64,000 bases of DNA from Burkholderiales bacterium (GTDB lineage: Bacteria > Pseudomonadota > Gammaproteobacteria > Burkholderiales > Burkholderiaceae_C). Position 1 is the stretch's first letter. Every line of letters starts with the position of its first letter. Positions 52,966-63,826 of the stretch are shown here, piece by piece. Position numbers and translations under genes: made by a program. The notes beneath the pieces were generated by a model. That model was not told the origin of the DNA and did no database searches. It was given only the letters and a program-made list of their open reading frames with translations. The stretch is from assembly GCA_016223165.1 (NCBI GenBank), contig JACRPO010000012.1:682001-746000 (forward strand). The letters run 5' to 3'.

Positions 52966-55854
52966 GTGATGCCGAAGAACTCGCGGCCAGCCAAGAAGAC
53001 CGTGCGTCGCCGGGAGCCCGATCCGCTCTCCGCGCAAGCCGATGCTGCCGCGAAGAACCGGCCGCTCGTCGAGGATATCCGGTTACTCGGCCGCATCCTG
53101 GGCGACGTCATCCGCGAGCAGGAAGGCGTGGCCGCCTTCGAGCTCATCGAGCGCATCCGCCAGCTCTCGGTGGCCTTCCGGCTGAAGGCCGACGCGAGCG
53201 CCGGCCGCGTGCTCGACCGGCTGCTGAAGAACCTGAGCGCCGACCAGACCGTCACCGTCATCCGCGCCTTCAGCTACTTCAGCCACCTGGCCAACATCGC
53301 CGAGGACCGCCACCACCTGCGCCGCCGCGCCGTGCACGAGCGCGAGGGTCATCAGCAGGAGGGCTCGCTGGCGCTCGCCTTCGAGCGCCTGCAACGCGCC
53401 GGCGTGCGCGCCGCCGAGGTGGCCGAGATGCTGGCGCATGCGCACATCTCGCCCGTGCTCACCGCCCACCCAACAGAGGTGCAGCGCAAGAGCATCCTCG
53501 ACGCCGAGCGCGCCATCGCGCAGCTGGTGGCCGAGCGCGAGGATCGGCTTGCGACGCCCGAGAGGCTGGCCGAGAACGAGGCGCACATCCGCGCCCGCGT
53601 CACGCAGCTGTGGCAGACGCGCATGCTGCGCACGACGCGGCTGGACGTTGCCGACGAGATCGAGAACGCGCTGTCGTACTACCCGGTCACCTTCCTGCGC
53701 GAGTTGCCGCGCCTGTATCGCGAGATCGAGCGCATGTTGCCCGGGCACCCGGTGGGCAGCTTCCTGCGCATGGGCCACTGGATCGGCGGCGACCGCGACG
53801 GCAACCCGAACGTCGGCGCCGCCACCCTGAAGCGCGCGCTCGCCCGCCAGGCCGAGGTGGCGTTGCGCTTCTACCTGACCGAGGTGCACGAGCTCGGCGC
53901 CGAGCTGTCGATATCCGGCATGCTGGCCAGCGTGTCGCCGGCGCTCGCGGCGCTGGCCGCCCGCTCGCCCGACGCCAACCCGCACCGCGAGGACGAGCCC
54001 TATCGTCGCGCCCTCGTCGGCGTCTACGCCCGCCTGGCGGCGACGCTCGAGCGCCTCACCGGCACCGAGGCGCTGCGGCACGCGGTGGCACCGCAGGACC
54101 CCTACCCCGATGCCGAGGCGCTGCTCGCCGACCTGGAAGTCGTGGCTGCCTCGCTCGCCGGCCATCATGCCGGCGCGCTGGTCGCCCCCCGCCTGGCGCC
54201 GCTGATGCGCGCCGTGCAGGTGTTCGGCTTCCACCTCGCGACGCTCGACCTGCGCCAGAGCTCCGACAAGCACGAGGCGGTGGTCGCCGAGCTGCTGCGC
54301 GCGGCGCGCATCGAGCCCGACTATGCGGCGCTGCCCGAGCCGGCCCGTCGCGCGCGGCTGCTCGCCGCGCTCGCCGATGCGCGCGGCCTGCGCGTGCGTG
54401 CGCACGAGCATTCGGAGCTCACGCGCGCCGAACTCGACGTCTTCGAGACGGCGCGCGAGTCGCTCGCGCGCTACGGCCGCGGCGCCATCCGCCACTACAT
54501 CATCAGCCACACCGAGGAGGTGAGCGACCTGCTCGAGGTGCTGGTACTGCAGAAGGAGTGCGGCCTGCTGGAGGGCCTCGTCGAGAGCTCGGTGGAGAGC
54601 CCGGTCGGCGAGGACGCCGGCGCGAAGGCAGCCCTCATCGTCGTGCCGCTCTTCGAGACCATCGGCGACCTGCGCCGATGCGAAGCCATCATGCGCGAGT
54701 TCTATGCGCTGCCCGGCATCACCGAACTGGTCGTGCGCAGCGGCGCCGAGCAGGACGTGATGCTCGGCTACAGCGACAGCAACAAGGACGGCGGCTTCTT
54801 CACCAGCAACTGGGAGCTCTACCGGGCCGAGACGGCGCTCGTGCAGCTCTTCGCCGGCCTGCGCGAGCACCACGGCATCACGCTGCGCCTCTTCCACGGC
54901 CGCGGCGGCACCGTGGGGCGCGGTGGCGGGCCGAGTTATCAAGCCATCCTGGCGCAGCCACCGGGCACGGTGAACGGGCAGATCCGCCTCACCGAGCAGG
55001 GCGAGGTGATCGGCTCCAAGTACGCCAACCCCGAGATCGGCCGGCGCAACCTCGAGACGCTCGTCGCCGCCACCGTGGAGGCGACGCTGCTGCACCCCAC
55101 GCGCGCAGCACCACGCGCCTTTCTCGAAGCCGCGGCCGAGATCAGCGCCGCCAGCATGGCCGGCTACCGCAAGCTCGTCTACGAGACGCCGGGCTTCGTC
55201 GACTACTTCTTCGCCGCCACGCCGATCCGCGAGATCGCCGAGTTGCACATCGGCTCACGCCCGGCCATCCGGCCGAAGGACGGGCCGGACGGCAAGGCCG
55301 CGCGGGCGATCGAGAACCTGCGCGCCATCCCGTGGAGCTTCTCGTGGGGCCAGGCACGCATGGCGCTGCCCGGCTGGCTCGGCTTCGGCAGCGCCATCGA
55401 GGCCTTCGTCGGCGACCTCGATGCGCCGCAGGCCGAGCGGCTCGAGCTGCTGCAGCGCATGTGCCGGCAGTGGCCCTTCTTCCGCACGCTGCTGTCCAAC
55501 CTCGACATGGTGCTGGCCAAGAGCGACCTGCGCATCGCCGCGCGCTATGTCGAGCTGGTCGAGGACCGCGCGCTCGGCCGGCGCATCTTCGCGCAGCTCA
55601 AGGGCGAATGGCAGCGCGCGGTGAGCGCGCTCACGCTGATCACGGGCGAGGCGACGCGGCTGCAATCCAACCCGACGCTGGCGCGCTCGATCGCGCACCG
55701 CTTCCCCTACCTCGACCCGCTCAACCACCTGCAGGTGGAGCTGCTACGCCGCTACCGCAACCGGCGCGACGGCGCCGCCGCAGTCGAGCGGCTGCAGCGC
55801 GGCATCCATCTTTCCATCAACGGCATCGCGGCGGGGTTGCGCAACACCGGTTGA
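52966..55854 (+). CDS. ppc: Phosphoenolpyruvate carboxylase, 962 aa
   Basis: Ppc carboxylates PEP to oxaloacetate and refills the TCA cycle. The catalytic histidine motif VLTAHPTEVQRKS, the PEP-site GYSDSNKDGGFFTSNWELY and the loop FHGRGGTVGRGGGP are complete, and the C-terminus ends NTG as in the family. AGGAGGG lies before two adjacent starts: GTG at 52966 (seven bases away) and ATG at 52969 (ten); either is possible. Length is as expected. A loop near SSVESPVGEDAGAK (about residues 544-560) is longer than in most relatives. Confidence 0.97.
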   Translation: MMPKNSRPAKKTVRRREPDPLSAQADAAAKNRPLVEDIRLLGRILGDVIREQEGVAAFELIERIRQLSVAFRLKADASAGRVLDRLLKNLSADQTVTVIRAFSYFSHLANIAEDRHHLRRRAVHEREGHQQEGSLALAFERLQRAGVRAAEVAEMLAHAHISPVLTAHPTEVQRKSILDAERAIAQLVAEREDRLATPERLAENEAHIRARVTQLWQTRMLRTTRLDVADEIENALSYYPVTFLRELPRLYREIERMLPGHPVGSFLRMGHWIGGDRDGNPNVGAATLKRALARQAEVALRFYLTEVHELGAELSISGMLASVSPALAALAARSPDANPHREDEPYRRALVGVYARLAATLERLTGTEALRHAVAPQDPYPDAEALLADLEVVAASLAGHHAGALVAPRLAPLMRAVQVFGFHLATLDLRQSSDKHEAVVAELLRAARIEPDYAALPEPARRARLLAALADARGLRVRAHEHSELTRAELDVFETARESLARYGRGAIRHYIISHTEEVSDLLEVLVLQKECGLLEGLVESSVESPVGEDAGAKAALIVVPLFETIGDLRRCEAIMREFYALPGITELVVRSGAEQDVMLGYSDSNKDGGFFTSNWELYRAETALVQLFAGLREHHGITLRLFHGRGGTVGRGGGPSYQAILAQPPGTVNGQIRLTEQGEVIGSKYANPEIGRRNLETLVAATVEATLLHPTRAAPRAFLEAAAEISAASMAGYRKLVYETPGFVDYFFAATPIREIAELHIGSRPAIRPKDGPDGKAARAIENLRAIPWSFSWGQARMALPGWLGFGSAIEAFVGDLDAPQAERLELLQRMCRQWPFFRTLLSNLDMVLAKSDLRIAARYVELVEDRALGRRIFAQLKGEWQRAVSALTLITGEATRLQSNPTLARSIAHRFPYLDPLNHLQVELLRRYRNRRDGAAAVERLQRGIHLSINGIAAGLRNTG

Positions 55855-55912
55855 TCGGCGTCCGGGCGCCGCCTGACCCCACGCCCCACGCGCGCGATCA
55901 ACGGCGCACCGG

Positions 55913-57622
55913 TCACGCCTCGTGCCAGACGATGGCCCGCCCCAGCTTGGCCCAGCGCTCGAACTGCGGCGCGTAGAACTTCTCGACGATGTTGCGCTTG
56001 ACCTTCAACGTCGGCGTGACGAAGCCGCTCTCCACCGTCCACTGTTCGTGCACGATGGCGACGAAATCCAGCCGCTCGTGCGGATCGAGCTGCGCATTGA
56101 CCGCCTGCAGGTGCGCCTCGAGCTCCTCGGTGAACGCCTGGCGGACCTCGGCCTCCTGCAGCGCCTGCCATTGCTCGGGCGGCAGCATCGCCACCGCGAA
56201 GGGCTGCGGGAAGGCCATGCCCGTGACCATGCAGGCGTCGATGCGCGTGAACTCGCCGAGCTTGCTCTCGATGGGCGCGGGCGCCACGTACTTGCCCTTG
56301 CTCGTCTTGAACTGCTCCTTGGCGCGGCCGATGATCCGCAGGCGCCCGTCGCTGTCGAACTCGCCGATGTCGCCGGTCTTCAGCCAGCCGTCGTCGGTCA
56401 TCGTCTCTTTCGTTTTGCCGGGCTCCTTGAAGTAACCCTGCATGTGCGCAGGGCCGCGCGTGAGCACCTCGCCGTCGCCGGACAGCTTCACCTCGCAGCA
56501 GCCGACGGCGTGCCCGACGTAGCCCACGCGCCCGCGGCCGGGCATCGTGCAGGTGGCCGTGCCGAACTGCTCGGTCATGCCGTAGGCCTCGAGCAGCTCG
56601 AGCCCGAGCCGGTGGTACCAGCTCAGCACCTCTGGCGGAATCGGCGCCGCCGCGGTACCGGCGAAGCGCACGGAGTCGAGGCCGAGCTGCCTGAGGATCT
56701 TCTTCTTGACGATGCCGCCGAGGATGGGGATGGCCATCAGCAGGTCAAGCTTGCGCGGCGGCATCTTGGCGAAGACGCCCTGCTGGAACTTCACCCACAG
56801 CCGCGGCACCGAGAAGAAGAAGGTCGGCCGCGCACGCTGCAGGTCGGCCAGGAAGGTGTGCAGCGACTCGGCGAAGAAGATGCGCGAGCCCACACGGATG
56901 CTCGGCCCCTCGACGATGCAGCGCTCGGCCACGTGCGCCAGCGGCAGGTACGACAGCGCACGGTCGTCGGCCGTCAGGTGGATGATCTCCTCCACCGTGC
57001 GCGCCGTGTAGGCGAACGACGCGAAGCCATGCACCGCCCCTTTCGGCATGCCCGTCGTGCCCGAGGTGTAGACGAGAGTGGCCACCGTGTCCGCGCTCGG
57101 CGTCGGGCTCTCCGCCAGCGGCGGCGTGTCGCGCACGATGTCCGCCCAGGCCGTGCAGCCCTCGGCTTCGCACAGCGGCGTCGCGACGCGCGGCAGCCCC
57201 TCGGGAATGCCGGGGCGCATCGCGCGCCAGTCGTCGAGCTTGCCGATGATGATGAGGCGGCTGTCCGAGTGCTCCAGGATCTGCCGCACCGTCTCGGCCA
57301 CGAGGTTCGGGTACACCGGCACGCTCACGTAGCCGGCCATCCAGATGGCGAGGTCGGACATGATCCACCAGGCCGTGTTCTTGCTCATGATGGCGATGCG
57401 CGCACCGGGCTCGTAGCCCTGCGCCTTCAGCCACGCCGCCACGCGGCGCGCCTCGTCCATCGCCTGCGCCCAGGTCCAGTCGCGCACGGCGCCGCCTCCG
57501 GCCGGGCCCATGGGCTGGGTGAGGAAGATCTGATTGGCGCGCTCCTTCTCCCAGCGGTAGGCACGTTGCAGCGGCAGGTCGGCGGGCTGGATCGGGACGA
57601 TGGCGGGCGGCATCGAGGTCAT
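55913..57622 (-). CDS. AMP-binding fatty acyl-CoA ligase, 569 aa
   Basis: ATP-binding loop YTSGTTGMPKGAVHG, the A5 motif EAYGMTEQFG, TGDIGEFDSDGRLRIIGRAKEQFKTSKGKYVAPAPIE and the C-terminal lysine region (TLKVKRNIVEKFY) place it among long-chain acyl-CoA synthetases that activate fatty acids through acyl-AMP. The exact chain length is not visible. The ATG at 57622 (MTSMPPAIVPI) was chosen for the usual N-terminal length. It lies just downstream of an aldehyde dehydrogenase gene in the same direction; the pair could channel aldehydes to acids and then to CoA thioesters, which is inference. Confidence 0.93.
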   Translation of the reverse strand: MTSMPPAIVPIQPADLPLQRAYRWEKERANQIFLTQPMGPAGGGAVRDWTWAQAMDEARRVAAWLKAQGYEPGARIAIMSKNTAWWIMSDLAIWMAGYVSVPVYPNLVAETVRQILEHSDSRLIIIGKLDDWRAMRPGIPEGLPRVATPLCEAEGCTAWADIVRDTPPLAESPTPSADTVATLVYTSGTTGMPKGAVHGFASFAYTARTVEEIIHLTADDRALSYLPLAHVAERCIVEGPSIRVGSRIFFAESLHTFLADLQRARPTFFFSVPRLWVKFQQGVFAKMPPRKLDLLMAIPILGGIVKKKILRQLGLDSVRFAGTAAAPIPPEVLSWYHRLGLELLEAYGMTEQFGTATCTMPGRGRVGYVGHAVGCCEVKLSGDGEVLTRGPAHMQGYFKEPGKTKETMTDDGWLKTGDIGEFDSDGRLRIIGRAKEQFKTSKGKYVAPAPIESKLGEFTRIDACMVTGMAFPQPFAVAMLPPEQWQALQEAEVRQAFTEELEAHLQAVNAQLDPHERLDFVAIVHEQWTVESGFVTPTLKVKRNIVEKFYAPQFERWAKLGRAIVWHEA

Positions 57623-57682
57623 GGTCGTCCTCTGCGTGGTTGGGGCCAGTCGCGTGGGTCGCGGCAGTCGCACTGAGGCGCC

Positions 57683-59119
57683 TCAGCGCGACAGGAAGGC
57701 AAGCATGCGGTCGGCCAGTCGGCCGTAGGGCGGCGCCAGCAGCGACGTGCTCGCCCAGCGCGACTGGTGGAACACCGGGCGCAGCTTCGAGAAGGTCTCG
57801 AAGCCCTCGCGGCCGTGGTAGTGGCCCATGCCCGATTCGCCGATGCCGCCGAACGGCAGGTCGTGCTGCGCGACGTGGAAGAGCGCGTCGTTGATCGACA
57901 CGCCGCCCGACATCACGTGCGTGACCAGCCGGTCGAGCGAGCGCCGGTCGTGGCTGAACGGGTACAGCGCCAGCGGCCGCGGCCCGGCGTTGATGCGCGC
58001 GATCACCTCGTCGAGCGAGTCGTAGCCGAGCACCGGCAGGATGGGGCCGAAGATCTCGCGCCGCATCAGCTCGCCATCGGCCGGGGCGTCGAGCACGAGA
58101 TGCGGCGCGATCTTGCGCGTGCCGTCGTCCCAGGCGGGGCCGGGCAGCAGCGGCACGATGCGCGCGCCGCGCGCGCGCGCTTCCTCGAGCGCGGCGCGCA
58201 GCCGCTCGTAGGAACGCCTGTCGATGATGGACGTGAAGTCCGGCGAAGCGAGGCTCGCATAGTGCCGCGGCACGATGGCGGCGGCCAGGCGCGCGAACTC
58301 GTCGACCCGGCTGCGCGGCACGAAGACATGGTCCACCGTCGTGCAGATCTGCCCGGCGTTGAGGCACTTCACGTTGAGGATGCGCTCGGCGGCCGTCTCG
58401 AGCGGGAAGTCCTCGCACACGACGGCCGGCGCCTTGCCGCCGAGCTCGAGCGTCACCGGGCACAGGTTGCTGGCGGCCGCCGCCATGACGGCACGGCCGG
58501 TGGTGCCCGAGCCGGTGAAGAGCAGGTGGTCGAACGGCAGCTTCGAGAACTCGACGCCGACGCCGCCCGTTTCGTCGAAGAACTGCAACTGCTCGGGCGG
58601 CAGGTAGGCGGGCATGCGCTCGATCAGCAGTTGCGCGAGGTGGCGCGAGTTCTCGCTCATCTTCACCATCGCGCGGTTGCCGGCGGCGAGGATGGCCGTC
58701 AGCGGCACGAAGCTCAGGTTGAGCGGGAAGTTCCAGGGCACGATCACCCCCACCACGCCCACCGGCTGCGGGATGACGCGGTTGCTCGCGAGGCCGAAGA
58801 CCAGGCGGTCGATGGGCCGGCGCTGCGGCTTCATCCAGCGGCGCAGGTGGCGGGCGGTGTGCTTGATGCCGTCGATCACCGGCACCACTTCGGCCAGCAG
58901 GGTCTCGTGGCGCGAGCGGTGGCCGTAGTCGGCGCTGATCGCATCGCAGATCGCCGCCTCATGCTCGTGCACGAAGCGCGCGAGTTGCCGCAGATGCGCC
59001 CGCCGCTCGACCAGCGTCGGGACCGGGTTCGCGCGATGGGCCTCGCGCTGCCGGCCGAGCATCGCGGCCAGGTCGACGGCCGGTGCCGGCGGCAGCGGCT
59101 CTGAGCGGGGTTGCAGCAT
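57683..59119 (-). CDS. calB: Coniferyl-aldehyde-type dehydrogenase, 478 aa
   Basis: ALDH-fold enzyme of the CalB subgroup: NAD-binding VIVPWNFPLNLSFVPLTAILAAGNRAMVKMSE, LLFTGSGTTGRAVM, the general base in TLELGGKAP and the catalytic cysteine in NAGQICTTVDHVFVP. The C-terminal end (GGIGESGMGHYHGREGFETFSK) matches coniferyl and long-chain aldehyde dehydrogenases without a transmembrane anchor. GAGGAG lies seven bases before the ATG. Substrate is likely an aromatic or long-chain aldehyde; the symbol is a family name. Confidence 0.88.
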   Translation of the reverse strand: MLQPRSEPLPPAPAVDLAAMLGRQREAHRANPVPTLVERRAHLRQLARFVHEHEAAICDAISADYGHRSRHETLLAEVVPVIDGIKHTARHLRRWMKPQRRPIDRLVFGLASNRVIPQPVGVVGVIVPWNFPLNLSFVPLTAILAAGNRAMVKMSENSRHLAQLLIERMPAYLPPEQLQFFDETGGVGVEFSKLPFDHLLFTGSGTTGRAVMAAAASNLCPVTLELGGKAPAVVCEDFPLETAAERILNVKCLNAGQICTTVDHVFVPRSRVDEFARLAAAIVPRHYASLASPDFTSIIDRRSYERLRAALEEARARGARIVPLLPGPAWDDGTRKIAPHLVLDAPADGELMRREIFGPILPVLGYDSLDEVIARINAGPRPLALYPFSHDRRSLDRLVTHVMSGGVSINDALFHVAQHDLPFGGIGESGMGHYHGREGFETFSKLRPVFHQSRWASTSLLAPPYGRLADRMLAFLSR

Positions 59120-59289
59120 GGGGGATCTCCTCGTGGTGCCGGCGACCGGCGCGCAATTCGGGGCTGGCGGCGGGCGGCCAGTTCTCGCCGCGACAACCTT
59201 CATAGCCACGACAGCTTATGCCCGCCGGCGAAGCCTTCGTTGCGCGAGAGCAAAGGCAGGCGCCTTGCGCGTCGCTCCTCGGGGCGTCG

Positions 59290-60231
59290 TCAGCCGCCGC
59301 CCGGGGCGGCCTGTGCCAGGGCAGCCTTCACCGAGGCCACCTGCCGGCGCGAGACCGCCAGCCACTCGTCGGCCGCGCCGGCGCCGCCGATGCGCACCGC
59401 CCAGCCGTCGCCACCCTCCTCGTCGAGACCCGGCCGCAACTCGAGCGCGCGGATGGCGGTGAGCGCGACGAGCGCGTTGCGGTGCACGCGCAGGAAACCC
59501 GGGCCCAGGCGCTGCTCGAGTTCGTTCAGCGATTCGTCGACGACCAGCTGCTGGCGGGCCGTGCGCACGAACACCGCCTTGTGCTCGGCGCGCAGGCTCA
59601 GGATCTCGTCGTGCGGCAGGCGCAGCACACGGCCGCGCTCGTGCAGCAGGAGCACCGGCCGCACCGGCGCCGCACCGGCGGTGCGGCCGGGTGCGCCGGC
59701 CATGCCGAAGGCGGGCGCGGCCGCTGCCGCCTGCGCCCGCTGCGCGCCTACCCATTGCGCCACGCGCGCGAGCGCCTGCTGCAGGCGCTCGCGCCGCACC
59801 GGCTTGGTCAGGTAGTCCAATGCCTGCAGGTCGAAGGCTTGCAGCGCATGGCCGGCATGGGCGGTGACGAACACCACCGCCGGCGGCCGCGGCAGGCCGC
59901 GCAGCGTGGCGGCGAGCGCCAGGCCGCTCGGCCCGGGCAGGCCGATGTCGAGCAGCACGGCGTCGATGCGCCCGCCCGCCCCTGCGCCTGCATCTTCGCC
60001 GCCCTCGCCGCCCCCGCCGGGCTCGCCGGCCCGCACCTGCCCAGCGGGCCCGGGATGCCCGGCAAGCCCTGCCAGCACCGCCTGCGCCGCGACGGCCGAG
60101 TCGGCCTCGGCGACGACGCGTGCCGTCGGCTCGGCCACCTCCTCGACGAGACTGCGCAGCCGCAGGCGTGCCGGCGCCTCGTCGTCGACGAGAAGCAGCC
60201 GTAGCGGCGCCGCCGCATCAGGGCCGGCCAT
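59290..60231 (-). CDS. LytTR-family response regulator (AlgR-like), 313 aa
   Basis: An N-terminal receiver (VDDEAPARLRLRSL, phospho-acceptor in AVLLDIGLPGPSG, KPV loop) is followed by a C-terminal LytTR DNA-binding domain (HDEILSLRAEHKAVFVRTARQQLVVDESLNELEQRLGPGFLRVHRNALV). Inside the receiver, before the phospho-acceptor strand, there is a Gly/Ala/Pro-rich insert of about 25 residues (about 57-81) not found in the family. It pairs with the LytS-type kinase whose gene is directly upstream. Confidence 0.92.
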   Translation of the reverse strand: MAGPDAAAPLRLLLVDDEAPARLRLRSLVEEVAEPTARVVAEADSAVAAQAVLAGLAGHPGPAGQVRAGEPGGGGEGGEDAGAGAGGRIDAVLLDIGLPGPSGLALAATLRGLPRPPAVVFVTAHAGHALQAFDLQALDYLTKPVRRERLQQALARVAQWVGAQRAQAAAAAPAFGMAGAPGRTAGAAPVRPVLLLHERGRVLRLPHDEILSLRAEHKAVFVRTARQQLVVDESLNELEQRLGPGFLRVHRNALVALTAIRALELRPGLDEEGGDGWAVRIGGAGAADEWLAVSRRQVASVKAALAQAAPGGG

Positions 60232-60296
60232 GCCTCGCGACCCGGCCAAAGGGCGGTCAACGGGATCGGGTGTCGTCGTGGTCACCGCGGTGGCTC

Positions 60297-61499
60297 TCAC
60301 GGTGCGGGCAGGATCACGCGCGCGCGGAACACCGGCACCGGCGCGCTGCCCTCGCTGCCACGTTCCTCGTCGCGCCAGACATCGCATTGCGCCGCCACGT
60401 CGTGCAGCAGCCGCAGGCGTTCGCGCAGGTTGTGCAGCGCCATGCCGTTGCCGGGCACGCCGGCCTCCTCGCCGAGGCTGTTGCTGACCATCACTTCCAC
60501 CTGGCCGCGTTGCACCGTCGCCTGCACGCGCACCCAGCCGCCCGCGGCGAGCGGCTCGATGCCGTGGCGCACCGCGTTCTCCACCAGGGGCTGCAGCATC
60601 AGCGGCGGCACGCGCGCGCTCGCCGCCCGTGGGTCGATGCGCCACAGCACCGTCAGGCGCGAGCCGAAGCGCACCTGCTCGATGGCCAGGTAGCGGCGCG
60701 CCAGCTCGATCTCTTCGGCCAGCGACACCGAAGCGCCGGCATCGGCCAGCGCGACGCGGAAGAGCTCGGCCAGGTCCTCGAGCACCGCTTCGGCCTTGCC
60801 GGGATCGACACGCACGAGCGCGATGGCCGTGTTGAGGGCGTTGAACAGGAAGTGCGGGCGGATGCGCGACTGCAGCTCGGCCAGCCGGGCGTTGGCATAG
60901 GCCGGCTGCCACAGGCGCGCCCGCACGTCCAGCCACGACCAGAGCGCCGCCGAGAAGCCGAGGCCGGCCAGCGCCACGGCGGCAGCGCGCAGCGGCTCGG
61001 GCTGGGCCGCCAGGTCAACCCAGGTGAGCGGCAACCAGCCCGCCAGCGCCGCCGCCGCACCGAGTGCCAGCACGATGCCGGCGCGCAGCGACGGCCGCAG
61101 CCGGCGCAGCGGCCGGCCGAGCGCACAGACGATGACCAGCCACAGCACGGTGCCGACGACGCCCGCGAAGGCCAAAGCCGCGGTGCGCTCGCCCCAGTGC
61201 AGCACGGTGTTCGCGCCCGACAGCGCCACCAGCGCCAGCACCCCTTGCACGCCGAGCACCGCACGCAGGGCCAGCGCCGGGTGGCAGACGTCGAAGGCGG
61301 CCGCCGCCTGCTCGCGCAGCCGCGCCTGCTCTTCGGTGAGCGGGTCGAAGTGCGAGGCCGAGAAGCGCGCTGCGTCGGCGTCGCCCACGTTGCCCCACTG
61401 CGAGGTGTCCGGCCACAGGCTCGACGGGCGGCTCAGCGTGGACTGGAAGTCGCTGTCGGCGTCGCTCGTGGCGGTGGAGGGTCGCGCGGCGGTTGCCAT
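60297..61499 (-). CDS. LytS/AlgZ-type sensor histidine kinase, 400 aa
   Basis: Four predicted membrane segments (about residues 78-190) precede a His-kinase domain of the LytS type: RPHFLFNALNTAIALV with the phospho-acceptor histidine, LAEEIELARRYLAIEQVRFG, and LQPLVENAVRHGIEPL with the GNGMALHNLRERL ATP lid. The N-terminal 60 residues are polar. It should phosphorylate the LytTR regulator gene downstream (65 bases apart). It is divergent from argH, separated by a 10-bp repeat array. The signal is unknown. Confidence 0.92.
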   Translation of the reverse strand: MATAARPSTATSDADSDFQSTLSRPSSLWPDTSQWGNVGDADAARFSASHFDPLTEEQARLREQAAAAFDVCHPALALRAVLGVQGVLALVALSGANTVLHWGERTAALAFAGVVGTVLWLVIVCALGRPLRRLRPSLRAGIVLALGAAAALAGWLPLTWVDLAAQPEPLRAAAVALAGLGFSAALWSWLDVRARLWQPAYANARLAELQSRIRPHFLFNALNTAIALVRVDPGKAEAVLEDLAELFRVALADAGASVSLAEEIELARRYLAIEQVRFGSRLTVLWRIDPRAASARVPPLMLQPLVENAVRHGIEPLAAGGWVRVQATVQRGQVEVMVSNSLGEEAGVPGNGMALHNLRERLRLLHDVAAQCDVWRDEERGSEGSAPVPVFRARVILPAP

Positions 61500-61570
61500 C
61501 GGGGAGTGGGTTGGCCGGGCAGGCGGCGCCGGGATAATAAGAACATCGGCTCATCGTCCGGAGCTGCCCG

Positions 61571-61630
61571 GCACTATCCGGCACCATCCGGCACCATCCG
61601 GCACCATCCGGCACCATCCGGCACTACACG
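61571..61630. repeat. 10-bp tandem repeat, four perfect and two degenerate copies
   Basis: GCACTATCCG, then four perfect copies of GCACCATCCG, then GCACTACACG. The array lies in the divergent region between the LytS-type kinase and argH, about 80 bases before the argH start, so it could change spacing between promoter elements. There are no unique spacers, so it is not a CRISPR array. Confidence 0.92.
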
Positions 61631-61711
61631 GCGCTGCCGATCAGAACATCGGCCGCACCCGGGCTCAATCCCCAAAGACCTCCTCCACCTCTGCACCGCC
61701 TTCGCTTCCCC

Positions 61712-63112
<1,401 letters not shown>

Positions 63113-63261
63113 GGTTGGGGTCCTTTCTCCGCTCGCCGGTGCGAAATTGCCGCCGCGGGCGGGGCGCGGCGCGGGCGGCGGGGGCGTGACCTACATGCGC
63201 CGGTGCCACCGGTCGATATGGCGGGGGCTGTGGCCATCGTCCTGGCCCGTCCGGAGTCCTC

Positions 63262-63810
63262 ATGCGCCTCGCCCGCCGCGGCTTCACGATCGTCGAGGTG
63301 ATCGTCGTCGTCGTCGCCATCGGCCTCATCGCCGCCCTCGCCCTGCCCCACCTCGGAAGCCGCCAGCGCGAACAGCGCATCGCCAAGCTGCACTCGGCGC
63401 AGGTGGCCGTGCAGTCCGCCGCCGCGCTGATGCATGGCGTGGCGCGGGCCCGCCACAACCAGCCGCAACCGGCTTGCGCGGCCACCGGCTTCGGCGCCAA
63501 CCCGCCGTGGCTGAACGTCTCGGGCAACGGCAACCTGTGTACCGACAGCGCTCGGGTGCAGGTGGCCCTGCTCTACCCCGCGCCGACGCTCGCCGGCATC
63601 GTGGCGAGCGCAGGCCTCGTGCCGGTGGCCGGCACGCCGAGCGCCGCGCAGCTCGCCGTCGAGGGCTACGAGGCCCACTCCGCGCCCGACGGCCTCCGCG
63701 TGCAGGTCAGCGGCGGCCAGGATGCGGCGCGCTGCGCCTTCGTCTATCGGGCGCCGCAGGCGCTCGGCGCTGCGCCGGCCGTGACCGGCGTCGAGACCAG
63801 CGGCTGCTGA
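63262..63810 (+). CDS. Prepilin-like protein with type IV pilin N-terminus, 182 aa
   Basis: The N-terminus MRLARRGFTIVEVIVVVVAIGLIAALALPHL is a prepilin peptidase site (cleavage after G7, then F; Glu at position 5 of the mature protein) with the hydrophobic pilin helix. The mature domain has four cysteines (ACAATG, NLCTDS, ARCAFVY, SGC), which could form two disulfides, as in minor pilins and pseudopilins. No pil or gsp assembly genes are in view. It could be a minor type IV pilin or type II secretion pseudopilin. Confidence 0.85.
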   Translation: MRLARRGFTIVEVIVVVVAIGLIAALALPHLGSRQREQRIAKLHSAQVAVQSAAALMHGVARARHNQPQPACAATGFGANPPWLNVSGNGNLCTDSARVQVALLYPAPTLAGIVASAGLVPVAGTPSAAQLAVEGYEAHSAPDGLRVQVSGGQDAARCAFVYRAPQALGAAPAVTGVETSGC

Positions 63811-63826
63811 GCGGCGGCCCGCGTCG

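Noticed and set aside
53083..55248. 721-codon open frame on the minus strand opposite ppc
   Set aside because: Shadow of ppc, for the same reason: no known domain and biased composition.
55922..57676. 584-codon plus-strand open frame opposite the acyl-CoA ligase
   Set aside because: The ligase motifs on the minus strand are clear; the opposite frame is low-complexity Arg/His/Gly sequence.
61571..61630. Possible CRISPR-like array
   Set aside because: The 10-bp units are directly adjacent with no unique spacers, and there are no cas genes. It is a simple tandem repeat.
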